Source: Gracilariopsis chorda (taxonomy: Eukaryota > Rhodophyta > Florideophyceae > Gracilariales > Gracilariaceae). From it: a stretch of 64,000 nt of DNA. Below the pieces are notes generated by a model. The model did not search any database and was not told where the DNA came from. It worked only from the letters and a program-made list of their open reading frames with translations. The position numbers were made by a program, and so were the translations under genes. Position 1 is the first letter of the stretch. Each line of letters starts with the position of its first letter. Positions 11,244 to 22,170 of the stretch are shown here, one piece after another. The stretch covers positions 40,380-104,379 of the forward strand of contig NBIV01000243.1 of the NCBI GenBank assembly GCA_003194525.1, in the 5' to 3' direction.

Positions 11244-13338
11244 CTAAGGGTTCCCGCCAAAGCGCGCCGCATACTCCGCATCCAAGCGCGCCTTCGCCAG
11301 AGTGGCCTGGTTATCGATGAAAGCCTTCAAGCTGTCACGCATTGCCCTTAGGGAATCGCTATCAGTACGCGCCTTCTGGAGCTCTAGCAGCCAGCCACGA
11401 ACTCCGTGCATAGCCTCAACGGGAGGAGCTGGTGCACTGATTCCAACCACCGGGCAGGTCTGCACCAACTTCTAAAGGGCGACTGCCATCGCAACGTCTG
11501 GTGACTCGACTGCGGTAGCAATCACCGAAAGAGCTGCGGATACCACCATTGAAGCAGACGGACTAGCCTGGAAGAGAGAATCAGGTCCAGCCACTGAAGG
11601 CGATGGCAATGGAAGAGCCGGAGAAATGACCGCAGGCACCGACACCGGAGGTGAGGAACAAGCCAGCGGTGGCACACTTCTCACTGTGGGCTGCACCGCA
11701 GGAGCCAAAAGAAGTGAGGGCGTCGGAGCCACAGGGGCAAGAGGGATCGCACCCTCCCCCGTACGCAAAACATCCATCCACAACCCAGGTACCGCGGGCA
11801 GCAACGCCGGAGTGACACTGACGGGAGTGGCTGCAGCAACCGCAAGAGCAGGAGAATTATCACTACTAACTACAGAAGCTACGGCTAATCCTCCAACTGG
11901 CGAAAGAACTGGCGCGCGGATCGACAAGCTCTCCACCTTAGGATCATAATGGGAGGCCTGCACTCGTGGCGCCGTAGACGTCTTCTCTTTAATATGGCAG
12001 GGAAAAGCAGCATATGAACGCCCGTCATCGTCACTATTCGGACTTCGCCTAATAGAATAGAACGTATCTTCCCCATAGTCATACCACAAGAAACCCGGGG
12101 TTTCAGACTAATCCACCTGAAGGTTGTATTCAAGAAGAGCCTCCGTTTCGTCCACAATCCACGTGGTTCCTCACAAGGTTCTTGACACCCAACGAGGGGT
12201 TACACCGGATGATGGGCACCAAAAGGGGTAGTAAACGTCCCGGTGTAGGCTGGTATGACGAGCCCCAGTAGAGGCAACCATCGCGGCTCCGCGTACAGGA
12301 GAGGTTATTCTCGTCCGCCGCCTGAAGGTACTCCATAATGGCCTCGACAGCGAACTCCGTAGAGACAATCAACAAAACAAAACCTCTCAGGGAGCCGTGG
12401 GTATCCAGTAGTTCGGAGGTTTGATATGCAAAGAGGAGGGGCGTCGCCACGCTCAAATGAGGGGACACCCAATGGTCGCTCCAAGAGATGACGATGGCGA
12501 CGTAGTATTTGAAACGCTGACATGAAGGCATATCATGGAACTCCGTATTGTGCCATCCGAAGAAGAATCCAAAGGTGTTCCTTATACGGGGTTCGTTCGC
12601 GACGTTGGTACCCCAGCTACTGCAGTCTAACCAATAGAGGCCGTCGTAGGGAGGGTCATAAGGAAGAAACTCCAAAGGAGAGTGGCCATCCGAAATGCTG
12701 CCAGGACGACTCTACGTATGGTAAATGGACTCCTTCTGAAGGGGAAGATGCAGGCGCGACTGTATTTCGCGTTCCTCGATACACCTAAGATAGGGCGTAT
12801 CGCAGTACCTCACGGTTGTCGGAGCGTTATCGCCATGAACCAGAACGTGGAGCCAATGAGCGCGATAGGAATCCTCACGGTTACATTTGCCCTCACTCCA
12901 GGGAGTTTCGGGAACCGCGCGAAAGCGCCCCGCCTGAAGTTATCGCGCGAAATGATGGATGTATTCACCGACGGAGCACTGCAGACTGACCCGCCGATCG
13001 TGGAAAGGCACGAACACCAGAGTGGCGCGATGATCGAGATGCTCCCCAGGCCGGAGTGGCGCAGCAGTAGAGGTGTGGTAGACCTGAGTATTCACGGGAG
13101 TCGAGGATTGATCGTTATAACCTTGAGACATTCTAAAGTAGAAGAAGAAAGCAGGAAGAGCAGGAGACAGGTGGGTGTTGACACCAGAAAAAAAGTGAGA
13201 TACCTGCAGAGGAGTGCCGACGCTTATATGTACTTCAGGAATCGCGGGACCATCACAACGCCGTCGAGTAATTCGTGTGGATAACGTTTCGGAGGACGCC
13301 GGAGCCGCAGGCCGCTCCATAATGCGGAACTGATTCAT
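11244..13338 (-). pseudogene. Antisense gene block in the 3' tail of element II
   Basis: The tail between pol and the 3' LTR is coding-like on the minus strand only. In order: 13338-12940 (132 codons), 12675-12130 (181 codons, aromatic-rich, with WGTNVANEP and FFFGWHNTEF), 12089-11472 (205 codons, N-terminal WYDYGEDTFYS then a long Ala/Pro/Ser/Val-rich stretch) and 11468-11244 (coiled-coil-like, LRAMRDSLKAFIDNQA). The pieces are separated by stops or short frame changes. They look like one decayed protein of about 650-700 residues: globular N-terminus, flexible linker, coiled-coil end. No known family was recognised. Antisense ORFs between pol and the 3' LTR are known in some plant Ty3/gypsy lineages; homology to those was not tested. 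Confidence 0.5.
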
Positions 13339-13663
13339 AGTTCCGCGTTCAGGCCTTTCTCCAGGATATAAAAGTCGCCCACACGAGGGAGAGGAAAAAT
13401 GAGGCTGAAATGCACCCGATCACCAGAAGGAGTTACACCTGAGGTGTGAGCGGACGCGGGTGTATACGCGTGACGTTAGGGCCGATTGTTCGCCTTGGAG
13501 GCTCCGAACGGATGCCGCACGGAAGGAAAGCGTATGCGAGGAGAGCACCTGCCACGGACGTAACAAGACTCACCGCTGCAAGGAGCGCCCCGAGCGAACT
13601 CGCAGACTCACCGAGAGAGACGTGCAATTACGCATGATGCACCTCGAGGACATGGTGCAATCC

Positions 13664-13674
13664 AAGAAAGGGGG
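13664..13674 (+). other. Polypurine tract of element II
   Basis: The tract aagaaaggggg stands two bases before the TG that starts the 3' LTR. This is the expected place for the primer of plus-strand DNA synthesis. It also fixes the orientation of the LTRs as plus. Confidence 0.8.
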
Positions 13675-13676
13675 TA

Positions 13677-14275
13677 TGTAGTACAGTGGGTATTATTCAT
13701 GCTCCTAAGGATGGGCTGTTACGGAAGATTACTAACGGAGTACGTGTATTTTCTAACTGTTGCCCGGTGGCAAACCACTCTGGAGGAATTGTCCCAGCGG
13801 ACTGTAATTGGATTAGCTGGAATAATCTAACTTAGATTTTTATAGGATACAGTAGATATTGTCTGTCGACGTCAGCTCGGGGCACTGTATATAGTGCGCC
13901 GCAGGAGCTCCACCTCCGGGGAAGTAAACCCAGCAACCTCAAGGTTTGCTATAGTTCGTCTGGTTCAACCTCGTGATACTCACCTTGAGGTACACTATTA
14001 CGTCATACTCTAGGTGTGGTTAGCCGCCGATACCCAGCGCGTCTCATAGCAGCGCCTGTAGGATTATCGTACGCCCAGTGAACCCGCTCTCCGCTTGGTG
14101 CTTGCAGATCTCCTTTCAGAAATCCCCCGGTCGCCGCACCTATATTATAGTCGCCGCACCTATATTATAGCCGCCGCTCCTATAATGGAGACCACCATCT
14201 ATTGGAACCAATCTGTTATGCCGAATCCAAAAGTCCGATTTTACGGGCGTTGTGCTCACCACTAGCTCTACCACA
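13677..14275 (+). repeat. 3' LTR of element II
   Basis: 599 bp, starting tgtagtacagtggg and ending in ctctaccaca. It is longer than the 5' LTR mainly because it has three rather than two of the 20-bp TATA-like units (14131-14188). Confidence 0.88.
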
Positions 14276-14280
14276 TGGAC
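14276..14280. repeat. Target-site duplication, right copy, element II
   Basis: tggac, one mismatch from tgaac at 4248-4252. Removing element II and one copy of these five bases leaves the gag frame of element I open across the junction. Confidence 0.7.
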
Positions 14281-14445
14281 GACCCTATGGAGGAAGGCAA
14301 GCTCCAGAATTGCATCTTCTCCTGAGAAACTACTCGATTGAACAGTAATGTTCATGCGTTTGATGCAATCCTTAACCTTGCCGGTACGTCGTACAGACCA
14401 GGTAGATGAGGAATCATACAATCGATAACAAAGATACGATAACAA
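14276..14445 (-). pseudogene. Gag capsid region of element I, 5' part
   Basis: On the minus strand 14445-14276 reads SVRRTGKVKDCIKRMNI, then FSGEDAILELAFLHRVV. The FSGED-x(2)-LELAFL pattern is typical of the start of gypsy capsid. The frame continues without break into 4252-3953 when element II is removed, which shows the two pieces are one gene. Inside the LTR the same frame becomes meaningless. Confidence 0.82.
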
Positions 14446-16129
14446 TTTCCGGTAGAGCGGATTTGTAGGCTTTCACTCCTTGAGTCCCAGGTGACGTCTA
14501 CCTTTCCCAGTGAGGCAGGTTGATACGCCAAGGATTCTCATTGGATGCGCACTGGATACATTGTTGTAGAAATGGATGCGCCGCTGATGTGCGTATGATG
14601 AGTTAAAAAATACAGCGGGAAAAATTGCCGCCTGCCAGATGCACATCGAAACTGGTGCCGGCATCACAGGGACAGAAGAACTCAGAGCCGTTCAAATGTG
14701 GCACGACCAAACTTATTCATGGACTTAGACCCAATCTGTCCAAGTATTTGACCAGTATGTGCCGAGAAGAAGCCATCGGACTCGTCAACGACTATGGTGC
14801 CCTTGCGCTCAACGCAACCGAGCTGCCAGTTCTGTAACATGCGATCAGCGTTATTACTGACCTCTTGCATCGCCGATTTTATGATGTGGTTGAAGGCTTA
14901 GAGGCGAACGTGATTTGGCGCGTATGCCGTGCATTCCAACCGAACTCAAGGGAAGCATCATTCGTGTACACGGTGTGTCGTTTTGTTACCATTTTATGAA
15001 AGAACTCTGCACAGCACTGCCTCATAAGAATGGCTGTTATTGGAATCTACTAGGGTCAACTTCAGTTTTGCCTCGGTGCGTTGGAACCACCACGCTTTCT
15101 AATACCGGAACGAATGCGACTGTGGCCTTTAACGTTACTACCAGACGTTTGTCTTCTTCGAATTGCGCTGCGCTGAGGAACATTTTGCAGGTGCGGTTGT
15201 CCAGATATACTACAGAATTCGATATTTGGCTGAGCTACAGGTATATATTCCGTTGCAGAATGAGTGATTGAACCTCTACTCTCAGCTGGCACATGCCAAT
15301 TCGGTACTTCAAGTTGAACTGACTCTCTCTCTTCGGTCAGCAATGGAACAGATATGGAGAATACAGGTGTTATCTCATCTTCGTCATCGTTTTCAATCGC
15401 ACAACCTCTAGTGCTCTGCTCAAGATTTCGATGAACTGGCGGCCTGATAGCTCCTGCATCGTCATTCTATTCTCGTCGCAGATGAGAGGCGGTATCTGCC
15501 CCTTGTTGAGTCGAATTGATTCTGGGAACTGCACCTTAGAGGTTACCACTGGGTCGTGCTTCCAGACGTGGAACACTACGACCAGTATTGTAGCTCGGGT
15601 CCCGCCTGAGGCTCTCTTGTATGAGCATTTTTACGGCCCATTGACCCTCCGCCTTCCGAAGAATCCGATAATGTCTTTCGATTTTGAGTCGCAGCTCTAC
15701 CACAACACTTGGGTGATTTCTAACCAGTGAACGGTAAGTCAGCGTGCCGGTATCTGTTAAGTTACTTGTGCAATACAGATACTCCCTTATACTTCGCATT
15801 GCAGCAAACACAAATTCTTCGGAAAGAGGATAATCAGGACGATACTCACGACATTCCAGAACTGCCATTTTACGGTTGAATACCTCCCGCATGCCTTTCT
15901 GTGAGCCTTTACTTTCCACACCAGAAATGTTCCTTCGTCGGGACTCGGCCGGAGTAGGAATTGAAAGAACGCCTTCCTCCCACACTAGAGTGGTGCCGGC
16001 TGGGCTCGGTTGCGGGTTTTGAACGGATTGGTTAGGGGGTGTCATCAGGGTTGTCGATGTTCCAGACTGTGAGAAACAGACGTGAAATCTGTAGAAGAAG
16101 CAAGGAGTGGGAGACCAACATGCCTCCAC
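14446..16129 (-). pseudogene. Minus-strand coding remnants upstream of element I gag
   Basis: Short minus frames occur at 14667-14473, 14870-14682, 15343-15062, 15576-15370 and 16129-15536. The last has 197 codons, starts with a Ser/Pro/Thr-rich stretch and then becomes charged and helical. They have the same orientation as element I and lie where the gag N-terminus and 5' leader should be. No diagnostic motif was seen, so assignment to element I rests on position only. No LTR could be delimited here. The last 195 bases before 16325 hold nothing recognisable. Confidence 0.35.
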
Positions 16130-17101
16130 ACAACTGTGAAATGGAGAAGAGAGGGGCTGGTATCGTTCCCGTCGTTGGAAGTGGCGTATTTATACATTTT
16201 GGATGAGTACAGTTTCGTTTCGGAAAGGCGGGAGTCCTTATTTCACATGGCCTATAACTGATTCATGATATCCTGAAAAGTATGTGCACTAATTTTGACT
16301 TCATATTTGCACGTTCCCTTCTCTAACCAACGTAACCTGTAATCACCTTGCACGCATGACGTCTAGGCAATGCATTAGTCAAAATGCAGGTACTAGAGCG
16401 TCTGGGAGTGCCTTTATTGGCCTGGAAGTTTGTCCTGGGGAGGAAAGTGCAAGCAGTGAGCAAAACTGTTCATCGAAAGGCAGTTGTGAGAGATGAAGAG
16501 CAACAGGTAACAAACACAGTGGAGGTCCAGGTACTCAGGTCGAGCAGCATTTTGATTCGTTGCCTACACCGTCGAAGAGAATGAAAAGCACAACATCCTT
16601 TGCAAGACCTTTTCAAGCGCTGGAAACAGACCACGGGAATTCTTCTTGCCCGAAATCAAATAATTGAAAAGAGAATTCATCGAGTTATCCGTCACACGTT
16701 TATGATTGTGACCGTAGCCCTGGCCCCGCAAGAACCCGTGATATTATTCGTTACGATGAAAGACAAAACCAGACTGGCCATAGAGCTCTGCAACAGCGAA
16801 AGGACCACGAATACAGTGTTATCGAACCCATGGATCGAGAAATCATAGTTTGGGAAAACGATGTGGCCCAGCCACCAGCACAGGATCATTAGAGTGCTGA
16901 AGACCATGCTGGAAAACGTTTAGATTGTCCTATATGGCGCAATTAGAGACTGCACGTAGTGTGGATGTTGACATGCACAGAAATGAAACCGAGGAAAACG
17001 TTCTTTTGCGTCAAAAAAATTAGGATGTCCCTGAAACATTCATGGATTAATGTACCCAATTCTCGGAGCCACAGCAACTCCGTCTTCCGACATGGGAGCT
17101 C

Positions 17102-18960
17102 ATGACATGTAAATTTGTTGGCGGTCGTCTTTCTGGGCACATGGATGACCTGGAGGAGGCTGAGTCGAAACAGTTGATGGAAGTACTGTTCATAATCGAA
17201 TTTGGAGGACTTTCCCAAAGTCAAGCACGGCGACTTTTGCGAACAAGTTTGATAGCTTCCAAATTTAGCTATGATGTGATCTGTCGGTATAATAAGAAAA
17301 GAGCAGGAGTGTAAAGATGCTTTGGAGCTATGTGCCGCCATGGTCATGTGCCAGTGTTCGGACGACCTCTTCATGATGCACAGTGCCCAAGCTTTGGTTG
17401 TGACAGTCGCATCACCGTTCATCGAAAGTATTGGTAGCGATTGATCTCAGAGCAGCTTTCAGCGTTGTGCAGAGAGCTCAATTTTTTTGAGTGCCTTATG
17501 AACGGATGCGTACAAGCCTATAACTCTATTGCTAATATCGAGACTGATATGCTGTATGTCGACTATTACAGTGGCGAGTACTTCCGAGATAAGCACGGAG
17601 ACCAAATGCTATCTTGAACCAGAGATGAAGAGCTTTACATTTTCTTATCCTTCTCCACGGATGGTGTCAAAGTGTACGGAGGGCGAACGACGACACGATC
17701 TCCGTGACCTCTGATGTTCACGGTTTTGAATTATCCGCCTGAATATCGTTTTCAAGCTTCAAACGCTCTTCTTTCGGATTTGGTTCCTGGATTTCATGAT
17801 ACAAAGAACTTTGGCTGTTTCCTTGGGCCACATGTTGAAGACCTACAGCAACTCGAAAAGGGGGTACCTATGCTTTGTCATGATGGAACGGTGAGAACTG
17901 TATATGCATGGCTTCTCTTCATCTCCGCAGATTGGCCCGCTGCCAGCAAGATTCTTAGCATCAAGGGTCATAACGCTGAGGTCCCGTGCCGAAAATGTCA
18001 CAAGAAACCCCGAAGAGTATCTGGTGCGGGAAGCAACCTTTGACTACTTCCAGAACGAGTGTCCATGGCAGCAGAGCCACACTTATCACCAGATTACATC
18101 CACTCAGAGTGCCCTGTACCAAGAACAGGAATAGGTATGAAGCTTGTATGGAACCGGTTGAATGCCACCGTAAGTAAAGCAGCTCGGGATAGAATTGCAA
18201 AGGAAACTGGAGTGAAAAGGGTCCCACTTCTGAAAAACATTACGGTTGAATTTGTGAGAGTCAACCCGTATGATCCAATGCACTTATGATTCCTTCGATG
18301 GGTTAAGCATCTCATCTCTCTTTGTACCGGTACACATCCAAAATGCTTTGAAAGGACGTACTCGTTTGTACTTGATGAGCAGCTCAAATGGTATGTTAAC
18401 GATGCTCTTGCAGAGGGTTACAAGGGAATCCCAGAAGTATGGGGAAGACCGCCAGAGTAATTCAGGTACATTGCTGGACACAAGGCGGAAGACTACAAAA
18501 ACTTCGCTCTCTCCTAAGGATGTTTATTGTTTCGCAGAAGGACAATTGAAAGACTTTAAATATCGCTTTGTAATTTGACTTCAAGGATTACATTCATTTT
18601 TTTCGACCCCACCACCTCCAAGAATGAGGAAAGGAGGCTTTCAAATTTGGTGGCGAAGGCCCATTCTCTTTTCATCGATATGTATTACAAATCAGGATCA
18701 AAACGCGTTTGTGCTAACCCCTACAACCCATGCAACTCTCCATCTTCCGGAAATGTTGCGGGATTGCGGACCGCTACGAAACATGTCTCAGTTTGTTGTA
18801 GAGGGAGTTGCTAGAACGCTGAGTGAAATGAGGAGAACTACTCAGTGCCCTGAGGCAAACCTCTTTCACAAGACGCATGATTTGTTTGCATTGCGAATGA
18901 TAGGTCGTGGAATGAGACAAGGGGTATAGAGCATTTCACGAAACCCAGTTTCTGGCGCCT
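17102..18960 (+). pseudogene. Tnp2-like transposase, copy A
   Basis: 17102-17314 is a charged helical N-terminus. Next comes a Cys/His cluster (CRHGHVPVF, then C-x5-C). At 17640-18043 is the Tnp2 core: FSTDGVKVYG, FTVLNYPPEYRF, a GVPMLCHDGTVRTVYAW segment, ADWPAASKI and a C-x2-C pair. At 18059-18290 is NPYDPMHL, matching the DPMH box of Transposase_21. At 18680-18930 HLPEMLRDCGPLRNMSQF matches a DUF4218-type domain. At least four frameshifts and several stops are present. Such enzymes cut and paste CACTA transposons. Copy B supports every block. Confidence 0.72.
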
Positions 18961-19041
18961 CACACGGTTCGATGCACAGCTCGAAGTCTGGTGGTTCAGA
19001 AAGTATGCACGTTTCAGTGATGAGTTCAATTCGAAAGTACG

Positions 19042-19572
19042 TTGAACGTGGCCACATCCCTAACGCGTGCGTCTACATACTCGATACACGTATCTGGAAG
19101 GAGCTATGTTGTAGGTGGTGTCGAACGCTTTAAGGATGTCACAGAATACGTCCAAGGCTACCTCCCTGTCTCTGCACACGACATCCAGATCGCTGAACTC
19201 CAAATATTTCCGTGCGCCACCATAGCTAACGGAGATCAAAGTTTGAGGCTTGAGAGTTTTGCTGAGTTTCAACGTCGAGCCAGGCAGGAGCGCCACCGGG
19301 TACGTCAAAGTTGCTGGACAGCTGCTCACTTTATGAAAAAGGAATCCTTTGCCTCTTTGGAGGCGGGAACACAACTGTTTGAAGTAAACTATGGGCGTAT
19401 TGATGAGATTTGGAAGACAAGGGCAACGTATGGCAGAACAGCGGAGCAGTTGACGATTGTGGTAGAATTTCATCTCGTTCGAGGTAATTGGATGTACGGA
19501 CTCCGGGTTGATGAACATACTGTACAAGCATTTTCTGATCTCAGTGGAACGGAGCGAAGGGGGTCATTGTGA
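19042..19572 (+). pseudogene. C-terminal part of the CACTA-type protein, copy A
   Basis: A 176-codon plus frame with NYGRIDEIWKTRA, TIVVEFHLVRG and NWMYGLRVDEH. In CACTA proteins a domain of this kind (DUF4216-like, pattern FGRI-x-IYEL) follows the transposase core. Copy B carries the matching piece at 36459-36760 (YVSILGLYEV, LKFVLVEWQDG). This helps confirm that the surrounding frames belong to one gene. Confidence 0.6.
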
Positions 19573-19815
19573 GACATTGGAAGGACCACTGAAGACATTT
19601 CCTGCGTAAACCACCTCATTGGTTTCAGGGAGTAAAACGGCAGACGCACATTTCTTGACTCAGTGCGGCTCGAATCTCAAAGTGACGAAGGAAGAAATTG
19701 AGTTCTAAGAGGAGTCATTGGGCAAGTTCGTGGAGGTACGTGACAATCCGGCTGGAGATAAGGTAAAGTATTGTGCGGCAGATTGCCCAATCTTTGGGGT
19801 TCTACCAGACTTGTA

Positions 19816-20289
19816 AATTCTTAATCGTAATGATTAGCAACAGAATAGGGATGCTAACTCTAATGTGTACCTAAATCAAATTCTGATTTCAGGTACAGCT
19901 ATATAGGATGTACACGGGTGTCAAATAAAAGCACCCGAGTGGTTGTCACTGGGCAAAGTATCGTGCCTAACTGGACAAATATCAAATCATTATACATGTC
20001 TACTGGATATCATCCGTATATCAGCGAGTACAGTTTTGTCAAGAAACGATTCACATTCAATGCACACATTGTCGTTCATCATATGCACATCACATGGTCT
20101 ATTGATGGGCATTCTTTGCGCATCAAGACCGTGTATACTTTGGTTATCTCAAACATAGCTATGGTAGATCCAATGAACATCAACGGAACATATATAACCT
20201 CTTCAATTACCGTCATATGTAATATATGTAACCGCACATCTTACGGATATCCGTGGCGCATCCACCTACTTTGCTGGGTTTCTCGCGAG
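19816..20289. other. No gene recognised
   Basis: AT-rich stretch. A 126-codon plus frame at 19918-20298 has no motif and unlikely composition for a protein. Nothing else was seen. Confidence 0.5.
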
Positions 20290-21048
20290 AGCAAATGACT
20301 CCCTGAGTAGTATAAGTCGCCTTTGACTTCGTCGCACGGTACTTCCTGCGTTTGTAGTCGGAATCGGATTAGTCCGATGAGGATTCAGCTGCGCTGCGAT
20401 GAGAGCTAGAATCTTACGAACCCAACTCAAGGTAGTGTACATCCTTTATGGGTTCACGAGCCTGTCGTTTGTCGAGCGGCGAATTGAATCGATAGAGACG
20501 ATCTCTTTTTCCGCTTTCGGAGGCACGTCTGTATGCATACGGATGGTTGCTTTCAGCGTATCCGAACGAACGTGCACACGTTCCAAGGCCACCTGAACGT
20601 CATTGACAAAATTGGTGTAGTCCTTGACAAAGGTACCCGGGGCATCCAGGCATTCCAAAATGGAGTTCAAGTCTCGACATAAGAGTCGGATATCTCTCGA
20701 GACATCCTGAACTTGGGCAATATCAACGTTTTGACGAAGCTCGTTTACCTCTTCAAGGAGAGACACATGAGCCCCCTTAGAGATATTGATCCTCGACTCC
20801 AGTCGAGCAAACTCAGCTGATTCCATACGAGGGTAAGCGGTAGACGGCGTCTTGACCAGTGGCGGTGGTACCGCCTGGCTTACAGCGTGTGGAGCAGACG
20901 CAAACGGTGGCGTTCTTCGGGCATTCCGACCAACTTCATTTTTGTCCAAACGTTCCGTAACGGATGTCCGCGTGCGCGGTGCACCATGCGAGGGTATACC
21001 AACTGCATCGGTAGAACCAGTTCGAGAATTGGGAGTCGGTGGCAGCAT
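20290..21048 (-). pseudogene. Gag-like N-terminal fragment
   Basis: A 200-codon minus frame from 21048 to 20446. It starts with a Pro/Thr/Ser/Arg-rich stretch and continues as a long helical, coiled-coil-like region (LLEEVNELRQNVDIAQVQDV, then DLNSILECLDAPG). A further frame at about 20430-20290 gives an acidic Ser/Asp tract and then a basic patch. This layout resembles the Gag N-terminus of element II (4986-6000), suggesting another LTR element. No sequence identity was established. It ends about 180 bases before LTR-X copy A. Confidence 0.4.
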
Positions 21049-21225
21049 ATTGCATGCCAGTCATCCGAGTGTTCGGAACTTCAATGAAATCGAATCAGAT
21101 GTTTCCAAAGAACTGGGGCAAAACAAAGAGCTTGATAGATTTTTCTAAAGAACTAGAAGAGCAAAGAAAGGCACAAAGTGATCATACCAATTGTTGGTGA
21201 CCCGGTTCTAGGTCAGGAGACTACT

Positions 21226-22170
21226 TGTGGAGCAATATTGTTAGGTGGAAAATCCGTCCAAGGTGTTCGCAGCATTGCTCTCTTGTGAGGTAGGCGCGGC
21301 GACAGAGCCCTCCGTACCACACAGTGTTCGGGTGTAAAACAGAGGTGACGCCCGGCTATACTGACGGAGGTGACACCAAGAATCGGGTTACCAGCTTGTC
21401 AACGTAGTGCACAGGTCCGTGTGAGCGGTGTTCCGGTCCACGGAGAATCCAGAAAGGGAAAAGGGGAAAAGGGGAGTAATCAAAAGGGAAGGTACAACCC
21501 GGCGGCTCGTGCAGAAAACCGATAGAGACCCAGCGGTGGGGAGGTGTTGCTTGTTCAGCCAGGACGGCAAAACTCTATACTGAGTCGAACGGCTATCTGT
21601 TCCCACAATAGAAAGTAACTAAAACGGTAAAAACGGTGAACACTGGGCGAACCCACGGGGTAAGACAGATCAGCGGTCCTTGGTGATACTGTGCGGGTGA
21701 GTATAACGAGATCGAACGCGGTGAAACCCCAGCAGGTGTTGGTCACCTTGCACAGGCGATAGACTCAGAGCCGAGTCACAGCTTGTATTTAATTCATGGT
21801 GAAACGGCAAGGCCGCCCTGCCTTAAGTACTATTGGGTCACAATAGAATAAGAATACTACTACTGTACTGTGCCACACTTGTGGTCCACACACTTGTGTC
21901 ACTTGGAGGCATTGCTGGCCACGGCGCAACACGACACGTGTGAGTCATGCCAACCATGAATAGTATCCGTACGCTTGCCAGGCGTCACTCTGTTCCAAAT
22001 ATCAGAGAGATCACCCACGAGGGTTCCAAAACTACCAATTAAAGTTCATATCGAATCTCACCCAATATTTCCGAGGGTTCACTCATACCAGAGTTGAGCC
22101 GATGCCACGTCGGTATTGAATCATTTATGATCCACTTCGCTTAAATGGTATGCGCGCACGCATTTCTGTA
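21226..22170 (+). repeat. LTR-X copy A
   Basis: 945 bp, from TGTGGAGCAATAT to tctgta (the other copies end tctaca). It aligns over its whole length with copy D (minus strand) and copy C. It contains a purine-rich run (gaaagggaaaaggggaaaag). What follows it matches the flank of copy D, not the internal sequence of copies B and C, so it is a solo LTR. The left flank (ctact) does not repeat on the right (gaaag). Confidence 0.85.

Larger units (their letters stand above)
4253..14275 (+). mobile_element. Complete LTR retrotransposon, element II (Ty3/gypsy chromovirus)
   Basis: About 10 kb long, bounded by direct LTRs that start TG and end in ca/ga, with a polypurine tract just before the 3' LTR. 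Inside, on the plus strand: gag, protease, RT, RNase H, integrase zinc domain, an integrase C-terminal part without a catalytic core, and a chromodomain. The chromodomain places it with the chromoviruses. A 2.6-kb tail after pol is coding-like only on the minus strand. By eye the LTR 3' ends are about 84 percent identical, so the insertion is old. It lies inside gag of element I in opposite orientation. Confidence 0.92.
16384..19815 (+). mobile_element. CACTA/EnSpm-like element, copy A (Tnp2-type transposase, decayed)
   Basis: Plus-strand pieces in the order expected for Tnp2 proteins: Cys/His N-terminal module, transposase core, DPMH motif, HLPEM-type domain, C-terminal YGRIDEIW-type domain. 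Each has a counterpart in copy B (36459-39497, minus). No CACTA terminal inverted repeats were found at either end, so the limits are those of recognisable coding sequence. The stretch 16384-17100 has only short unassigned frames. Confidence 0.68.

Noticed and set aside
16280-16300. cactaattttgac as a possible CACTA terminus of copy A
   Set aside because: No matching inverted sequence was found near 19.8-20.3 kb.
19918-20298. Plus ORF of 126 codons
   Set aside because: AT-rich, with unusual Ile/Tyr/His composition, no motif and no relation to neighbours.
21421-21500. Purine-rich run in LTR-X as a polypurine tract
   Set aside because: It lies inside the LTR in copies A, C and D, so it cannot be the plus-strand primer site just outside an LTR.
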